A stretch of 64,000 bases of DNA from Alteromonadales bacterium alter-6D02 (GTDB lineage: Bacteria; Pseudomonadota; Gammaproteobacteria; Enterobacterales; Psychrobiaceae). Positions 19,187 through 26,897 of the stretch are shown here, one piece after another (position 1 is the first letter of the stretch; each line of letters begins with the position of its first letter). The notes beneath the pieces were generated by a model. The model was not told the origin of the DNA. It worked only from the letters and a program-made list of their open reading frames with translations, and did no database searches. The DNA is taken from assembly GCA_002835545.1 (NCBI GenBank), contig PIZK01000038.1, positions 40,164-104,163 on the forward strand, in the 5' to 3' direction. The position numbers were made by a program, and so were the translations under genes.

Positions 19187-19897
19187 ATGAGTTTCGCAAC
19201 GTTAAATCACATGAAGTCTTGGCTAAAAACAAGCCGAACTCCTTTTGTTCAATCGTTATGGCGCTGGGCTAAGGCTATTCACTGTGGCGATATTCCATTG
19301 CCGAAATCCCCGTATCGAGTGCTTTACTTTTTTCATCAGCTAGTGACCAGCTTATGCAGCTTTATGATGCGCCTTGGTTATTGGACGCCATTATTTAAAA
19401 GCCGTACTAAAGCCTGTGGCGGCCAACTATTTCTTTATGGTGGCCTGCCATATATCGCTGGAAATTTAGATATCTCACTCGGGGAGCGCTGCCGAGTTTC
19501 TGGGCATAGCACGTTTACCGGGCGGACCTGTAGCAAACAAACACCGATGCTATGGATTGGCGACAATGTTGATATTGGTTGGATGACGACGATTGCCGTT
19601 GGTAGCAAAGTTGTTATTGGTGACAACGTACGTATTGCTGGACGTGCTTTCTTGGCTGGCTACCCAGGTCACCCTTTAAATGCAGAAGAACGCGCTTTAG
19701 GGCTTGCGGAAACCGATGCGCAAGTAGGAGGCATTATCTTAGAGAATGATGTGTGGTTAGCGACAGGGGTGTTTGTCATGGCGGGGGTAACTATCGGTCA
19801 AGGCAGCATTATTGCTGCATCAAGTGTTGTTACTAAAGATATTCCGGCAGGAGTTCTAGCGGGTGGTAACCCAGCCAAAGTCATTAGGAAGCTTTAA
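19187..19897 (+). CDS. Left-handed beta-helix (hexapeptide) acyltransferase
   Basis: 236 residues. The C-terminal two thirds consist of hexapeptide repeats ([LIV]-G-x4 periodicity: [29 protein letters not shown]) ending in [20 protein letters not shown] and [11 protein letters not shown], as in WcaF/maltose acetyltransferase-like enzymes. It probably acetylates (or acylates) sugars of the EPS using an acyl-CoA. The N-terminal 70 residues are basic and do not match the repeat fold. First gene of unit II, AGGGG before the ATG. Confidence 0.87.
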   Translation: MSFATLNHMKSWLKTSRTPFVQSLWRWAKAIHCGDIPLPKSPYRVLYFFHQLVTSLCSFMMRLGYWTPLFKSRTKACGGQLFLYGGLPYIAGNLDISLGERCRVSGHSTFTGRTCSKQTPMLWIGDNVDIGWMTTIAVGSKVVIGDNVRIAGRAFLAGYPGHPLNAEERALGLAETDAQVGGIILENDVWLATGVFVMAGVTIGQGSIIAASSVVTKDIPAGVLAGGNPAKVIRKL

Positions 19898-19940
19898 AGC
19901 AATGATTAATGCAATTGAGTGTAGGAATGAGGAGAATCAC

Positions 19941-21083
19941 ATGGCTAAGGACCTTATCGTATTTGGTGAAGACTGGGGAGGGCTGCCTAGTAGTACTCAG
20001 CAATTGATTAAGCACCTGTCTAGTGAGCGTAAAGTCGTGTGGATTAACTCTATCGGCTTACGCCAGCCGCAATGGAATTACCGAGATGTTTTACGTGCAA
20101 TGAGTAAGCTATTTAGTGTTAACAAGCGCAACTATAACGGTCACTCAGAAACTCAGACGGCAATTAGTAATAAACACTTTACGGTCATTAACCCAAAAAC
20201 AATTCCAGCACCTCGTAGTCGTTGGGCAAGGAGTCTTTCGACTTGGCTATTACGCCATCAAACATTATCTGCTGTTAAACGCTTAGGGTGTCATTCGCCT
20301 GTGTTATGGGTGTCATTGCCAACCGCTGTCGATATGGTTGGTCAGCTAGATGAGTCCGGTGTCGTTTATTATTGTGGTGATGACTTTTCAGCATTGGCGG
20401 GGGTGGATCATGAAACTGTGATAATACGTGAACGAGAGTTAGTCGATTGTGCCGATATCGTGTTAACGGCCAGTGATACCTTACGTCAAAAAATGAATCG
20501 TGCGTCTGCTGTGACTATAGAGCACGGCGTAGATTATGCTCTTTTCTCCAACCATTGTGCGCCGGCATCTGACTTACCTAATCAAGGCCGTCCGATTGCA
20601 GGCTTTTATGGCAGTATTTCTCAGTGGCTGGATATTGAGCTGTTGGTTGCCGTTGCGCAACGAATGACTGATTGGGATTTTGTATTTATCGGCGAATCAG
20701 TGATCGATATTTCTTCATTAACCAAGCTTTCTAATGTGTATTTCTTAGGGGCAAAAGCTCATGAGCTACTTCCTCGTTATAGCCAACATTGGCAAGTGTC
20801 GTTACTACCTTTTCGCCAAAATGAACAAATTAATGCGTGTAACCCTTTTAAGTTACGTGAATACCTTGCTGCCGGAACGCCAGTAGTTAGTACTGCGTTT
20901 CCAGCCGTTGAGGCATTTGGTGATGCCATTGCAATCGTCTCGGGAGCAGAACAAATGTGCGAGGCGATTTACCACTCACTCAATGACAGCCAAGCTCAAA
21001 AAAAATCGCGACAACTGTTGGTGTGTGAACACTCTTGGCAGGCTAGAGCCAGTGAAGTTGCAGAGTTGGTGGATTGCTTATGA
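19941..21083 (+). CDS. Glycosyltransferase, TuaH-like GT-B protein
   Basis: 380 residues from ATG 19941, chosen for the GAGGAG seven bases upstream; the open frame extends back into the acyltransferase gene, but those codons are likely not used. Features: an N-terminal LIVFGEDWGGLPSSTQQLIK segment, VVYYCGDDFSALAGVDHE, and a C-terminal NACNPFKLREYLAAGTPVVS motif, the pattern seen in TuaH-like glycosyltransferases of cell-surface polymers. Ends in an ATGA overlap with the Wzz-like gene. Substrate unknown. Confidence 0.82.
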   Translation: MAKDLIVFGEDWGGLPSSTQQLIKHLSSERKVVWINSIGLRQPQWNYRDVLRAMSKLFSVNKRNYNGHSETQTAISNKHFTVINPKTIPAPRSRWARSLSTWLLRHQTLSAVKRLGCHSPVLWVSLPTAVDMVGQLDESGVVYYCGDDFSALAGVDHETVIIRERELVDCADIVLTASDTLRQKMNRASAVTIEHGVDYALFSNHCAPASDLPNQGRPIAGFYGSISQWLDIELLVAVAQRMTDWDFVFIGESVIDISSLTKLSNVYFLGAKAHELLPRYSQHWQVSLLPFRQNEQINACNPFKLREYLAAGTPVVSTAFPAVEAFGDAIAIVSGAEQMCEAIYHSLNDSQAQKKSRQLLVCEHSWQARASEVAELVDCL

Positions 21084-22555
21084 AAGACTTATCTTATCAG
21101 TTACTTTATATGCTTACAGCACTATGGCGTCGTCGCTATATGCTGTTTATTCCGCTAATTATTTTACCGCTAGTTGGCGCAGCATTAGGGTTAACCAGTG
21201 CCAAACGATTTGAGTCACATACCAGTATGTTGATTCAAGAAACCTCAAAGATGAATCCATTCCTTGAAGATTTTGCCGTTTCGGCAATGTTAAAGGAGCG
21301 TTTAGACTCTCTTGAGACCTTATTACATTCTCGCCATATCCTTGGTGCGGTTGCCCAAGAGCTAGACTTGGTGGATGCGCAAACGTTACCTGATGAATAC
21401 GAGCGCATTATTTCCACATTATCTGCATCATTAACAATGTCTCTTGCTGGTAAGGATTTAATTCGCATAGAGCATAGTGCAGGTTCACCGTCACGTATGA
21501 AAGAAACATTAGAAACGGTATCACGCCATTTTATCGAGCAGTTATTAGCGCCAGAACGTTCAAGTATGACAGACTCTGCTTTCTTCTTAGAGGGCTATTT
21601 GGAGACAAGACATCAAGAGCTAAAACAAGCCGAGCAAGCATTAGCTGAATTTAAAGGAAGCAATTCATCTAACCTGCCTTACATGCATAGCGCGAATATC
21701 ACTCGTTTAGCCCAATTAAAATTGAGCTTAGCTGAGAAAATGGCCCAACAAGCCGGCGCGCAAAAAAGCTTAGGGGGGCTCAATCAACAACTGTCAAAAA
21801 CCAACCCAATTATTGGCAAGATTGAAGACAAGATCATTAAGCTACTAGGGAATCTAGCCCTGCTAAAGGCGCGTTATACCGATCAACACTCAAAAGTTAA
21901 AGCGATTAACCGTGAACTTAATAGCTTAGAGTTAGAGCGCCAAGCGTTGCTTTCACAGCAACAAAAAACCATTAGCTCGGACGCGTTATGGGATATGGCG
22001 AGTGCTGCAACAGTCAATGATACTGATGCCAAGCAGCCATTATTAATTACTCAGCTCGAAAATCTACAGCAGTCTCGCACCCAGTTAGACTTTTTAACCG
22101 AAGAAATCAATTCGCTACAAACCATGATCGCCAGTATTGAACAACGCACGGCGCAGTTTGGCGCGCAACAACAAACCCTGCAAAAACTAGAACGTGATTT
22201 TAGGATCAAGCAAGAGCTGTATGAAGAGTTATTACATCGGTATGAGATGGCGCGAATGACTCAAGCCTTAGGCTTATTTGAGCAAAATAAAAGAATCAAG
22301 ATTATTGATTTACCGTTTACACCAGTACGCCCAAGTAATTTCCCGTTATTTGTTTATTTACTTGCTGGTGCTGTCGCAGGGTTGTCACTAGGCGGCGGCC
22401 TGTCGTGTGTCTTTGCACTAACGGATAACACCGTTTATCGCCGAGATGAATTAGAGCGGTTAACAGGTATTCCCGTGTTAAGCCGTATCCCATCTTTTTC
22501 ATCAGCAAATGCGCAAAATGTGGCTCGATTATCTGGAGGAAAGTATGAAGCATAA
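21080..22555 (+). CDS. Wzz-type polysaccharide co-polymerase (chain-length determinant)
   Basis: 491 residues, start at the ATG overlapping the previous stop. N-terminal transmembrane helix (YMLFIPLIILPLVGAALGL), a long periplasmic region with heavily helical, coiled-coil composition (about 170-400, rich in L, Q, E, K), then a second helix after the proline-rich PFTPVRPSNFPLFVYLLAG. This is the architecture of PCP proteins that set EPS chain length and connect to the Wza-like exporter. The C-terminal kinase domain of Wzc-type proteins is absent; the CpsD-like ATPase at 29053 could be its separate partner. Confidence 0.87.
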   Translation: MKDLSYQLLYMLTALWRRRYMLFIPLIILPLVGAALGLTSAKRFESHTSMLIQETSKMNPFLEDFAVSAMLKERLDSLETLLHSRHILGAVAQELDLVDAQTLPDEYERIISTLSASLTMSLAGKDLIRIEHSAGSPSRMKETLETVSRHFIEQLLAPERSSMTDSAFFLEGYLETRHQELKQAEQALAEFKGSNSSNLPYMHSANITRLAQLKLSLAEKMAQQAGAQKSLGGLNQQLSKTNPIIGKIEDKIIKLLGNLALLKARYTDQHSKVKAINRELNSLELERQALLSQQQKTISSDALWDMASAATVNDTDAKQPLLITQLENLQQSRTQLDFLTEEINSLQTMIASIEQRTAQFGAQQQTLQKLERDFRIKQELYEELLHRYEMARMTQALGLFEQNKRIKIIDLPFTPVRPSNFPLFVYLLAGAVAGLSLGGGLSCVFALTDNTVYRRDELERLTGIPVLSRIPSFSSANAQNVARLSGGKYEA

Positions 22556-23699
22556 TAACTTACCCGTTGTTGCACAGGTAGTGCAACATCTGCAACAAGG
22601 TGGAATTGAAACCATGGTGCTTGATCTGATGAAGCACCAAGATTTTAATACCCTAATTTTTAGTCTAGAGGGCAGTAAAGAAGAAGCGTTAAAGCGTTGG
22701 CCTCGATTAACAACAGTTAGTAAACAACTAATCTTTCTAAACAAGCAACCTGGACTAAGCTACAGAACGTTACGCCAATTAATCTCACTATTTAAGTTAT
22801 TTAAGGTTAGCGCTGTTCACACCCACCATATCGGGCCGTTGATATATGGCGGCATGGCAGCGAAGCTACTTGGGGTAAAAAATCATATTCATACTGAGCA
22901 TGATACATGGCACTTGATGAATGTAAAACGTCGTTTCATCCAACGATTTATCTTGAGTGTACTTAGCCCCCAACTAGTGGCAGATGCCGAAGTTGTAGCT
23001 GTACAACTACAACAAAAACTAGACTATAAACAGCCGCTTATTATTCATAACGGCATTGATACCGAGCGCTTTGTTCCTGGTAATCAACAATGGGCTAAGA
23101 GGTTGTTTAAGTTGGAGCGAATTCCATTACTTATTGGCACATCAGGTCGTTTAGTCCCCGTTAAAGCGCAAGATTTACTGATTAAAGCACTGGCGAATTT
23201 ACCGCAACAAGTGCACTTGGCCATTGCAGGGACAGGTCCAAGTGAAAAGGAGTTAAAGGCGTTAGCGGTTCAGCTTAATGTGAGCTCGCGAGTTCATTTT
23301 TTAGGGGCTATTGACAATATGCCTGCGTTTTATCAAATGCTTGATGTTTTTTGTTTATCTTCCACTCATGAAGGGTTACCACTATCGCCATTAGAAGCGC
23401 AAGCTTGCAATATTCCTTCAGTGATTACTCGAGTCGGTGGAGCCGCTGAAGCACTGTGCCCTCATTTTGGTTCATTGATCCCCTCTGGTGATATTGAAGC
23501 TATGACTCAAAGTTTACACCGTGAACTTTTTTATGAGAGGGCTTTTTCGCAGTCTTACTCCAATGAATTTCCAATTGAGTCATTAGAGCAGCATTTTGAT
23601 AGTCCAAGAGATTTTATTGTGAAGCATCGCTGTGTTAAAGCGATGGCTCAAGCCTATGCAAGACTAATTAACCATCAAATGATCGAGGGGGCTTTATGA
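22545..23699 (+). CDS. Glycosyltransferase family 4 (EPS unit II)
   Basis: 384 residues from ATG 22545 (GGAGGA just upstream); overlaps the Wzz-like gene by 11 bases. VQHLQQGGIETMVLDLMKH is the GT4 N-terminal loop, GTSGRLVPVKAQDLLIKAL opens the second domain, and HEGLPLSPLEAQ has the E-x7-E pair. LNKQPGLSYRTLRQLISLF and VHTHHIGPLIYGGMAAKLLG resemble glycosyltransferases associated with exosortase/PEP-CTERM EPS clusters (TIGR03088-like), although no exosortase is present here. Ends in an ATGA overlap with the next gene. Confidence 0.87.
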   Translation: MKHNNLPVVAQVVQHLQQGGIETMVLDLMKHQDFNTLIFSLEGSKEEALKRWPRLTTVSKQLIFLNKQPGLSYRTLRQLISLFKLFKVSAVHTHHIGPLIYGGMAAKLLGVKNHIHTEHDTWHLMNVKRRFIQRFILSVLSPQLVADAEVVAVQLQQKLDYKQPLIIHNGIDTERFVPGNQQWAKRLFKLERIPLLIGTSGRLVPVKAQDLLIKALANLPQQVHLAIAGTGPSEKELKALAVQLNVSSRVHFLGAIDNMPAFYQMLDVFCLSSTHEGLPLSPLEAQACNIPSVITRVGGAAEALCPHFGSLIPSGDIEAMTQSLHRELFYERAFSQSYSNEFPIESLEQHFDSPRDFIVKHRCVKAMAQAYARLINHQMIEGAL

Positions 23700-24880
23700 T
23701 TTCGCTTTTGTTAATTATTATGACATTAGGGTGTATGTTACTCATTATTTATCACCATGTGGGTTACCCATTACTGTTAAAACGCTTAAGCTCAATGTTT
23801 GAGTCTCAACAGCATGTATCAGAGACAATCAGTGTGACATCATCGTGTTTTAATCAGATGTTACAACAAGATTCACTTTCTATAACTATCGTGATTCCCG
23901 CTTATAACGAAGAAGCGTTCATTGCTGACAAGATTCGTAATTTGGCAATTCTTGATTACCCAATGGAAAAGTTATCGATCATTATCGTGTGTGATGGCTG
24001 CACAGACCAAACAGCAGCAGAGGCTAGGGCTGCTTCTCAAGAGCCGGCATGTACACATTTGCCAATTACCATTGAAGAGTACCAAGTCAACCGGGGTAAA
24101 GTGGCGGTACTCAATCAAGTGATGACGGAAGTTACAGCCGATATTGTTGCATTTAGTGATGTATCAGCTCTGATATCAATGGATGCGCTGCAGCAAGCGA
24201 GTCAGTATTTTAAAGATGCCAATGTTGGGCTGATCACAGGGCATTACCTACTAGCGCACCCGGGATCTACGGGGGAGCAACGCTACTGGCAATATCAAAG
24301 CAATTTAAAGCAACAAGAAGGCGCACTAAACTCAGTTATTGGCGCGCATGGTGCGTTTTATTTGATTCGACGTGAACTCTTTTTACCGATGCCGACAAAT
24401 ACCATTAACGATGATTTTGTCATCGCTATGGCGGTCGTGGAGCAAGGGTATCGTGCTATTTATGCTTCATCGATTAATGCCGTTGAATTGGAATGTGCTA
24501 GTAAAGAGCTAGATTTAGGGCGCAGACGCCGTATTGCGGCAGGTAACTTACAACAACTGATCCGCTTTCGTGGTTTATTATCCCCCAAATATCGCGCCGT
24601 TGCTTTCATGTTTGGCTCTGGAAAAGCACTGCGAGTATTGATGCCGTTGCTATTAATTGGAGCGTGGCTTGGCAGTGGATTGTTAGCAACTAGCCATTGG
24701 TTTTTTTTGATGGCAGCGATAGGTCAAAGTGCACTCTATGCTGCGGTTATCTTGTTCGAGTTAATAAAGCCACAGCAACCCAACCCACTATGGCAGACGC
24801 TTTATTATTTAGTCAGTGGTTATACGGCTAATCTACTTGGATGTATTCATTATGCGGTAAATAGAGGTTTCCGCTCATAA
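23696..24880 (+). CDS. Membrane glycosyltransferase family 2
   Basis: 394 residues. An N-terminal membrane helix is followed by a GT-A domain: TIVIPAYNEEAFIADKIRN, the IIVCDGCTDQT nucleotide-binding strand, AFSDVSALISMDAL at the position of the DxD motif (here D-V-S), and the acceptor-site segment NTINDDFVIAMAVVEQG with GRRRRIAAGNLQQL replacing the usual QxxRW. C-terminal hydrophobic helices form a membrane anchor. Resembles processive and non-processive inverting GT2 enzymes of EPS loci; direction and sugar are not determinable. Overlaps the upstream GT4 by four bases. Confidence 0.86.
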   Translation: MISLLLIIMTLGCMLLIIYHHVGYPLLLKRLSSMFESQQHVSETISVTSSCFNQMLQQDSLSITIVIPAYNEEAFIADKIRNLAILDYPMEKLSIIIVCDGCTDQTAAEARAASQEPACTHLPITIEEYQVNRGKVAVLNQVMTEVTADIVAFSDVSALISMDALQQASQYFKDANVGLITGHYLLAHPGSTGEQRYWQYQSNLKQQEGALNSVIGAHGAFYLIRRELFLPMPTNTINDDFVIAMAVVEQGYRAIYASSINAVELECASKELDLGRRRRIAAGNLQQLIRFRGLLSPKYRAVAFMFGSGKALRVLMPLLLIGAWLGSGLLATSHWFFLMAAIGQSALYAAVILFELIKPQQPNPLWQTLYYLVSGYTANLLGCIHYAVNRGFRS

Positions 24881-24909
24881 ACGATCATTGAATAATACGG
24901 AGAATTAAC

Positions 24910-25548
24910 ATGATAGAACAAGCGATTAATCCGAAAATAAAGTTTTGTAAACGCATTATTGATATTGTTGTTTCTGTAGCGATTCTGATTATTTTTGCTC
25001 CGGTGATGGCTATTGTTGCATTGATGGTTTGGCGAGACTCGCCCGGTCCGGTTATTTTTTCACAACAACGCATCGGTTTATCGACGAAACACAGTACTCA
25101 GTTATTTAATATGTACAAATTTAGAACCATGGTGGCTGATGCGGAAAAACAAAGTGGTGCGGTTTGGGCTACTAAAGGTGACTCTCGAGTAACCAAGATT
25201 GGACGTTTTTTACGAAATACTCGATTAGATGAGTTGCCACAGTTGGTAAATGTATTGCGAGGTGACATGTCTTTAATTGGTCCTAGACCAGAACGTCCGG
25301 GATTTTACCAACGTTTAGAGACGCAGATCCCATACTTTGCTGAGCGGACGTTTTTGGTGCAACCGGGGATTACTGGATTAGCGCAAGTCAACCAAGGCTA
25401 CGATACTTGCATTGATGATGTTCGGACCAAGGTGGGCTATGACCACAGTTACGCCTTGTCCCTAAACTATCCATTACAGTGGTTAGCGATGGACTTGTAC
25501 ATCGCTGCTAAAACAATAGTAGTGATGGTAACAGGAAGAGGGCAATAA
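24910..25548 (+). CDS. Priming sugar-phosphate transferase (PglC-like, short form)
   Basis: 212 residues, a minimal monotopic phosphoglycosyl transferase of the bacterial sugar transferase family (PF02397). It transfers a sugar-1-phosphate onto undecaprenyl phosphate and so starts the EPS repeat unit. Visible motifs: the re-entrant hydrophobic helix near 15-40, RDSPGPVIFSQQRIGL, MYKFRTMVADAE, RLDELPQLVNVLRGDMSLIG followed by PRPERPGF, and PGITGLAQVN. It lacks the N-terminal CoA-binding-like domain of WcaJ-size enzymes. Last gene of unit II, followed by a strong terminator. Confidence 0.92.
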   Translation: MIEQAINPKIKFCKRIIDIVVSVAILIIFAPVMAIVALMVWRDSPGPVIFSQQRIGLSTKHSTQLFNMYKFRTMVADAEKQSGAVWATKGDSRVTKIGRFLRNTRLDELPQLVNVLRGDMSLIGPRPERPGFYQRLETQIPYFAERTFLVQPGITGLAQVNQGYDTCIDDVRTKVGYDHSYALSLNYPLQWLAMDLYIAAKTIVVMVTGRGQ

Positions 25549-25582
25549 TCTTTCAGCACTTTATTAAAATGCAATGCAGAAT

Positions 25583-25612
25583 AAAAAAAGAACAGTGGAT
25601 GTTCTTTTTTTT
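25583..25612 (+). terminator. Strong intrinsic terminator ending EPS unit II
   Basis: 12-bp stem (AAAAAAAGAACA / TGTTCTTTTTTT) with loop GTGGA and a run of eight T residues. It lies 35 bases after the sugar transferase and 48 bases before promoter III, separating units II and III. Confidence 0.88.
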
Positions 25613-25659
25613 ATTGTGTTTTTTGATTTAAGTGATTGTTATTTATATTTATGTTTGTT

Positions 25660-25676
25660 TTGGTATGCTCTGTGCA
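25660..25676 (+). promoter_or_regulatory. Sigma-54 promoter III, start of EPS unit III
   Basis: TTGGTATGCTCTGTGCA: GG 25662-25663 and GC 25674-25675 separated by exactly ten bases; TTGG and TGCA halves intact, the C of TGGCA is T. It lies 40 bases before the STAS gene. No TTTTGCAA enhancer half-sites were seen upstream, unlike promoters I and II. Confidence 0.72.
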
Positions 25677-25716
25677 ACCTTATATTTGAGTTCCACTAAA
25701 TATTAAGGTGATGACC

Positions 25717-26073
25717 ATGAAATCATTTATTGAACAAACTAAAAATAATGAATTAATTGTAACATTTCTAGGCGCTATGGATTCTCAAGGGATGGGTTGT
25801 AGCCAAGATGATATTGAGCAATTAGCACAAACTTCAGTAGCTAGCGTTATTCTTGATCTACATGAAGTCGACCGCATCGACTCTTCTGGCATCGGTGCCA
25901 TTGTTTTCTTATTTAAACGCTTAAAACTTAACAATCGAAGCCTTGCATTAGTGGGTATTCATGGCCAACCAAAACAGCTAATCAAAATGCTGCGTCTTCA
26001 TTATGCGATGCCTGTTGAGTGGCTCAATGAAGAGCAAGCTAATGTAGCAATGCCAGAGGCAGTTAACTCATGA
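25717..26073 (+). CDS. STAS-domain protein (anti-sigma factor antagonist type)
   Basis: 118 residues from ATG 25717, with AAGGTG six bases upstream; ATG 25711 and GTG 25708 lie inside that site and are unlikely. A single STAS domain: a central VILDLHEVDRIDSSGIGAIV strand-helix containing the DSSG motif, where the second serine (S57) is the residue phosphorylated in SpoIIAA-type proteins. It probably acts as a phosphorylation-dependent switch, but no partner serine kinase or phosphatase gene is in the window. Heads unit III and overlaps the next gene by ATGA, so it is tied to EPS export. Confidence 0.87.
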   Translation: MKSFIEQTKNNELIVTFLGAMDSQGMGCSQDDIEQLAQTSVASVILDLHEVDRIDSSGIGAIVFLFKRLKLNNRSLALVGIHGQPKQLIKMLRLHYAMPVEWLNEEQANVAMPEAVNS

Positions 26074-26897
26074 AAATCACTCTATTACAACCAAAAGCAC
26101 TTGGAAGCTGCTTGGTCATTGCACTGTTATCGACAGGTTGTAGTAGTCGTTTTATGCAGCAAGAGCCTTTAAGTGAAGCGAGATACCCTGTCGAAGTTGA
26201 TAGCCCATTAGGCCCTGAACATGGTTTACGCTTTGACTTTACACTATTAGTTCAGCAGCTAGATATTTTGATTTTAGAGGGGGCTGAATTATGTTTTCCT
26301 GCGACGGTAGTGCAAGCTCATGGGCGTGAGCTGCGGATAAAAAATGAAATTGGTAGTGGTTTATTATACGACGCTGCAAATGACATTATTATTCAGCGCC
26401 GATTATTGAGCCGTCTTGAGAAGCAACTTAACTATGTTAATGAGCACCAAGTGTGCGAGTTAGCGAAAACAGAGGGGATGACTTCACCAGGAGCGCTCGC
26501 TGAAAAGGTTTCGCAATTATTGAATGTAGATAATCAATTTGCTGTTGGTTCAAGCAGCTTAAACCCAAAATATATTATACGGTTGGCACAAGCAGTAGAG
26601 TTGATTAAAGACATTCCACAATACCATTTAAGCATTACTGGGCATGCTGATGACCAAGGGAAAGATGCGGATAATGTCATTTTATCTCGTCAGAGAGCGG
26701 AGCAGGTCAGTCGCTATATTCAGGTAATGGGAGTGGAACCAAGCAGAATAGAGATCTCTGCGGTTGGTAGTAATGAGCCATTGATTGCAGGAAGTGAGAT
26801 GTCAGTTCGCTTAATCAATCGCAGAGTGAGTATTGATGTTATTGATAAAACGATTCGCAGTGCTGGGGAAGGAGATGATCATGCAAACAATTATTAG
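26070..26897 (+). CDS. OmpA-family lipoprotein of the EPS export unit
   Basis: 275 residues. A signal peptide with lipobox LLSTGC (lipidated C24) is followed by an uncharacterised stretch and, from about residue 165, an OmpA-like peptidoglycan-binding domain (NPKYIIRLAQAVELI, LSITGHADDQGKDADN, LSRQRAEQVSRYI, EISAVGSNEPL, RLINRRVSI). Expected in the outer membrane, tethered to the cell wall. It sits between the STAS gene and the exporter, so it could anchor or position the export complex; the exporter itself seems to lack a lipid anchor. Overlaps both neighbours. Confidence 0.88.
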   Translation: MKITLLQPKALGSCLVIALLSTGCSSRFMQQEPLSEARYPVEVDSPLGPEHGLRFDFTLLVQQLDILILEGAELCFPATVVQAHGRELRIKNEIGSGLLYDAANDIIIQRRLLSRLEKQLNYVNEHQVCELAKTEGMTSPGALAEKVSQLLNVDNQFAVGSSSLNPKYIIRLAQAVELIKDIPQYHLSITGHADDQGKDADNVILSRQRAEQVSRYIQVMGVEPSRIEISAVGSNEPLIAGSEMSVRLINRRVSIDVIDKTIRSAGEGDDHANNY

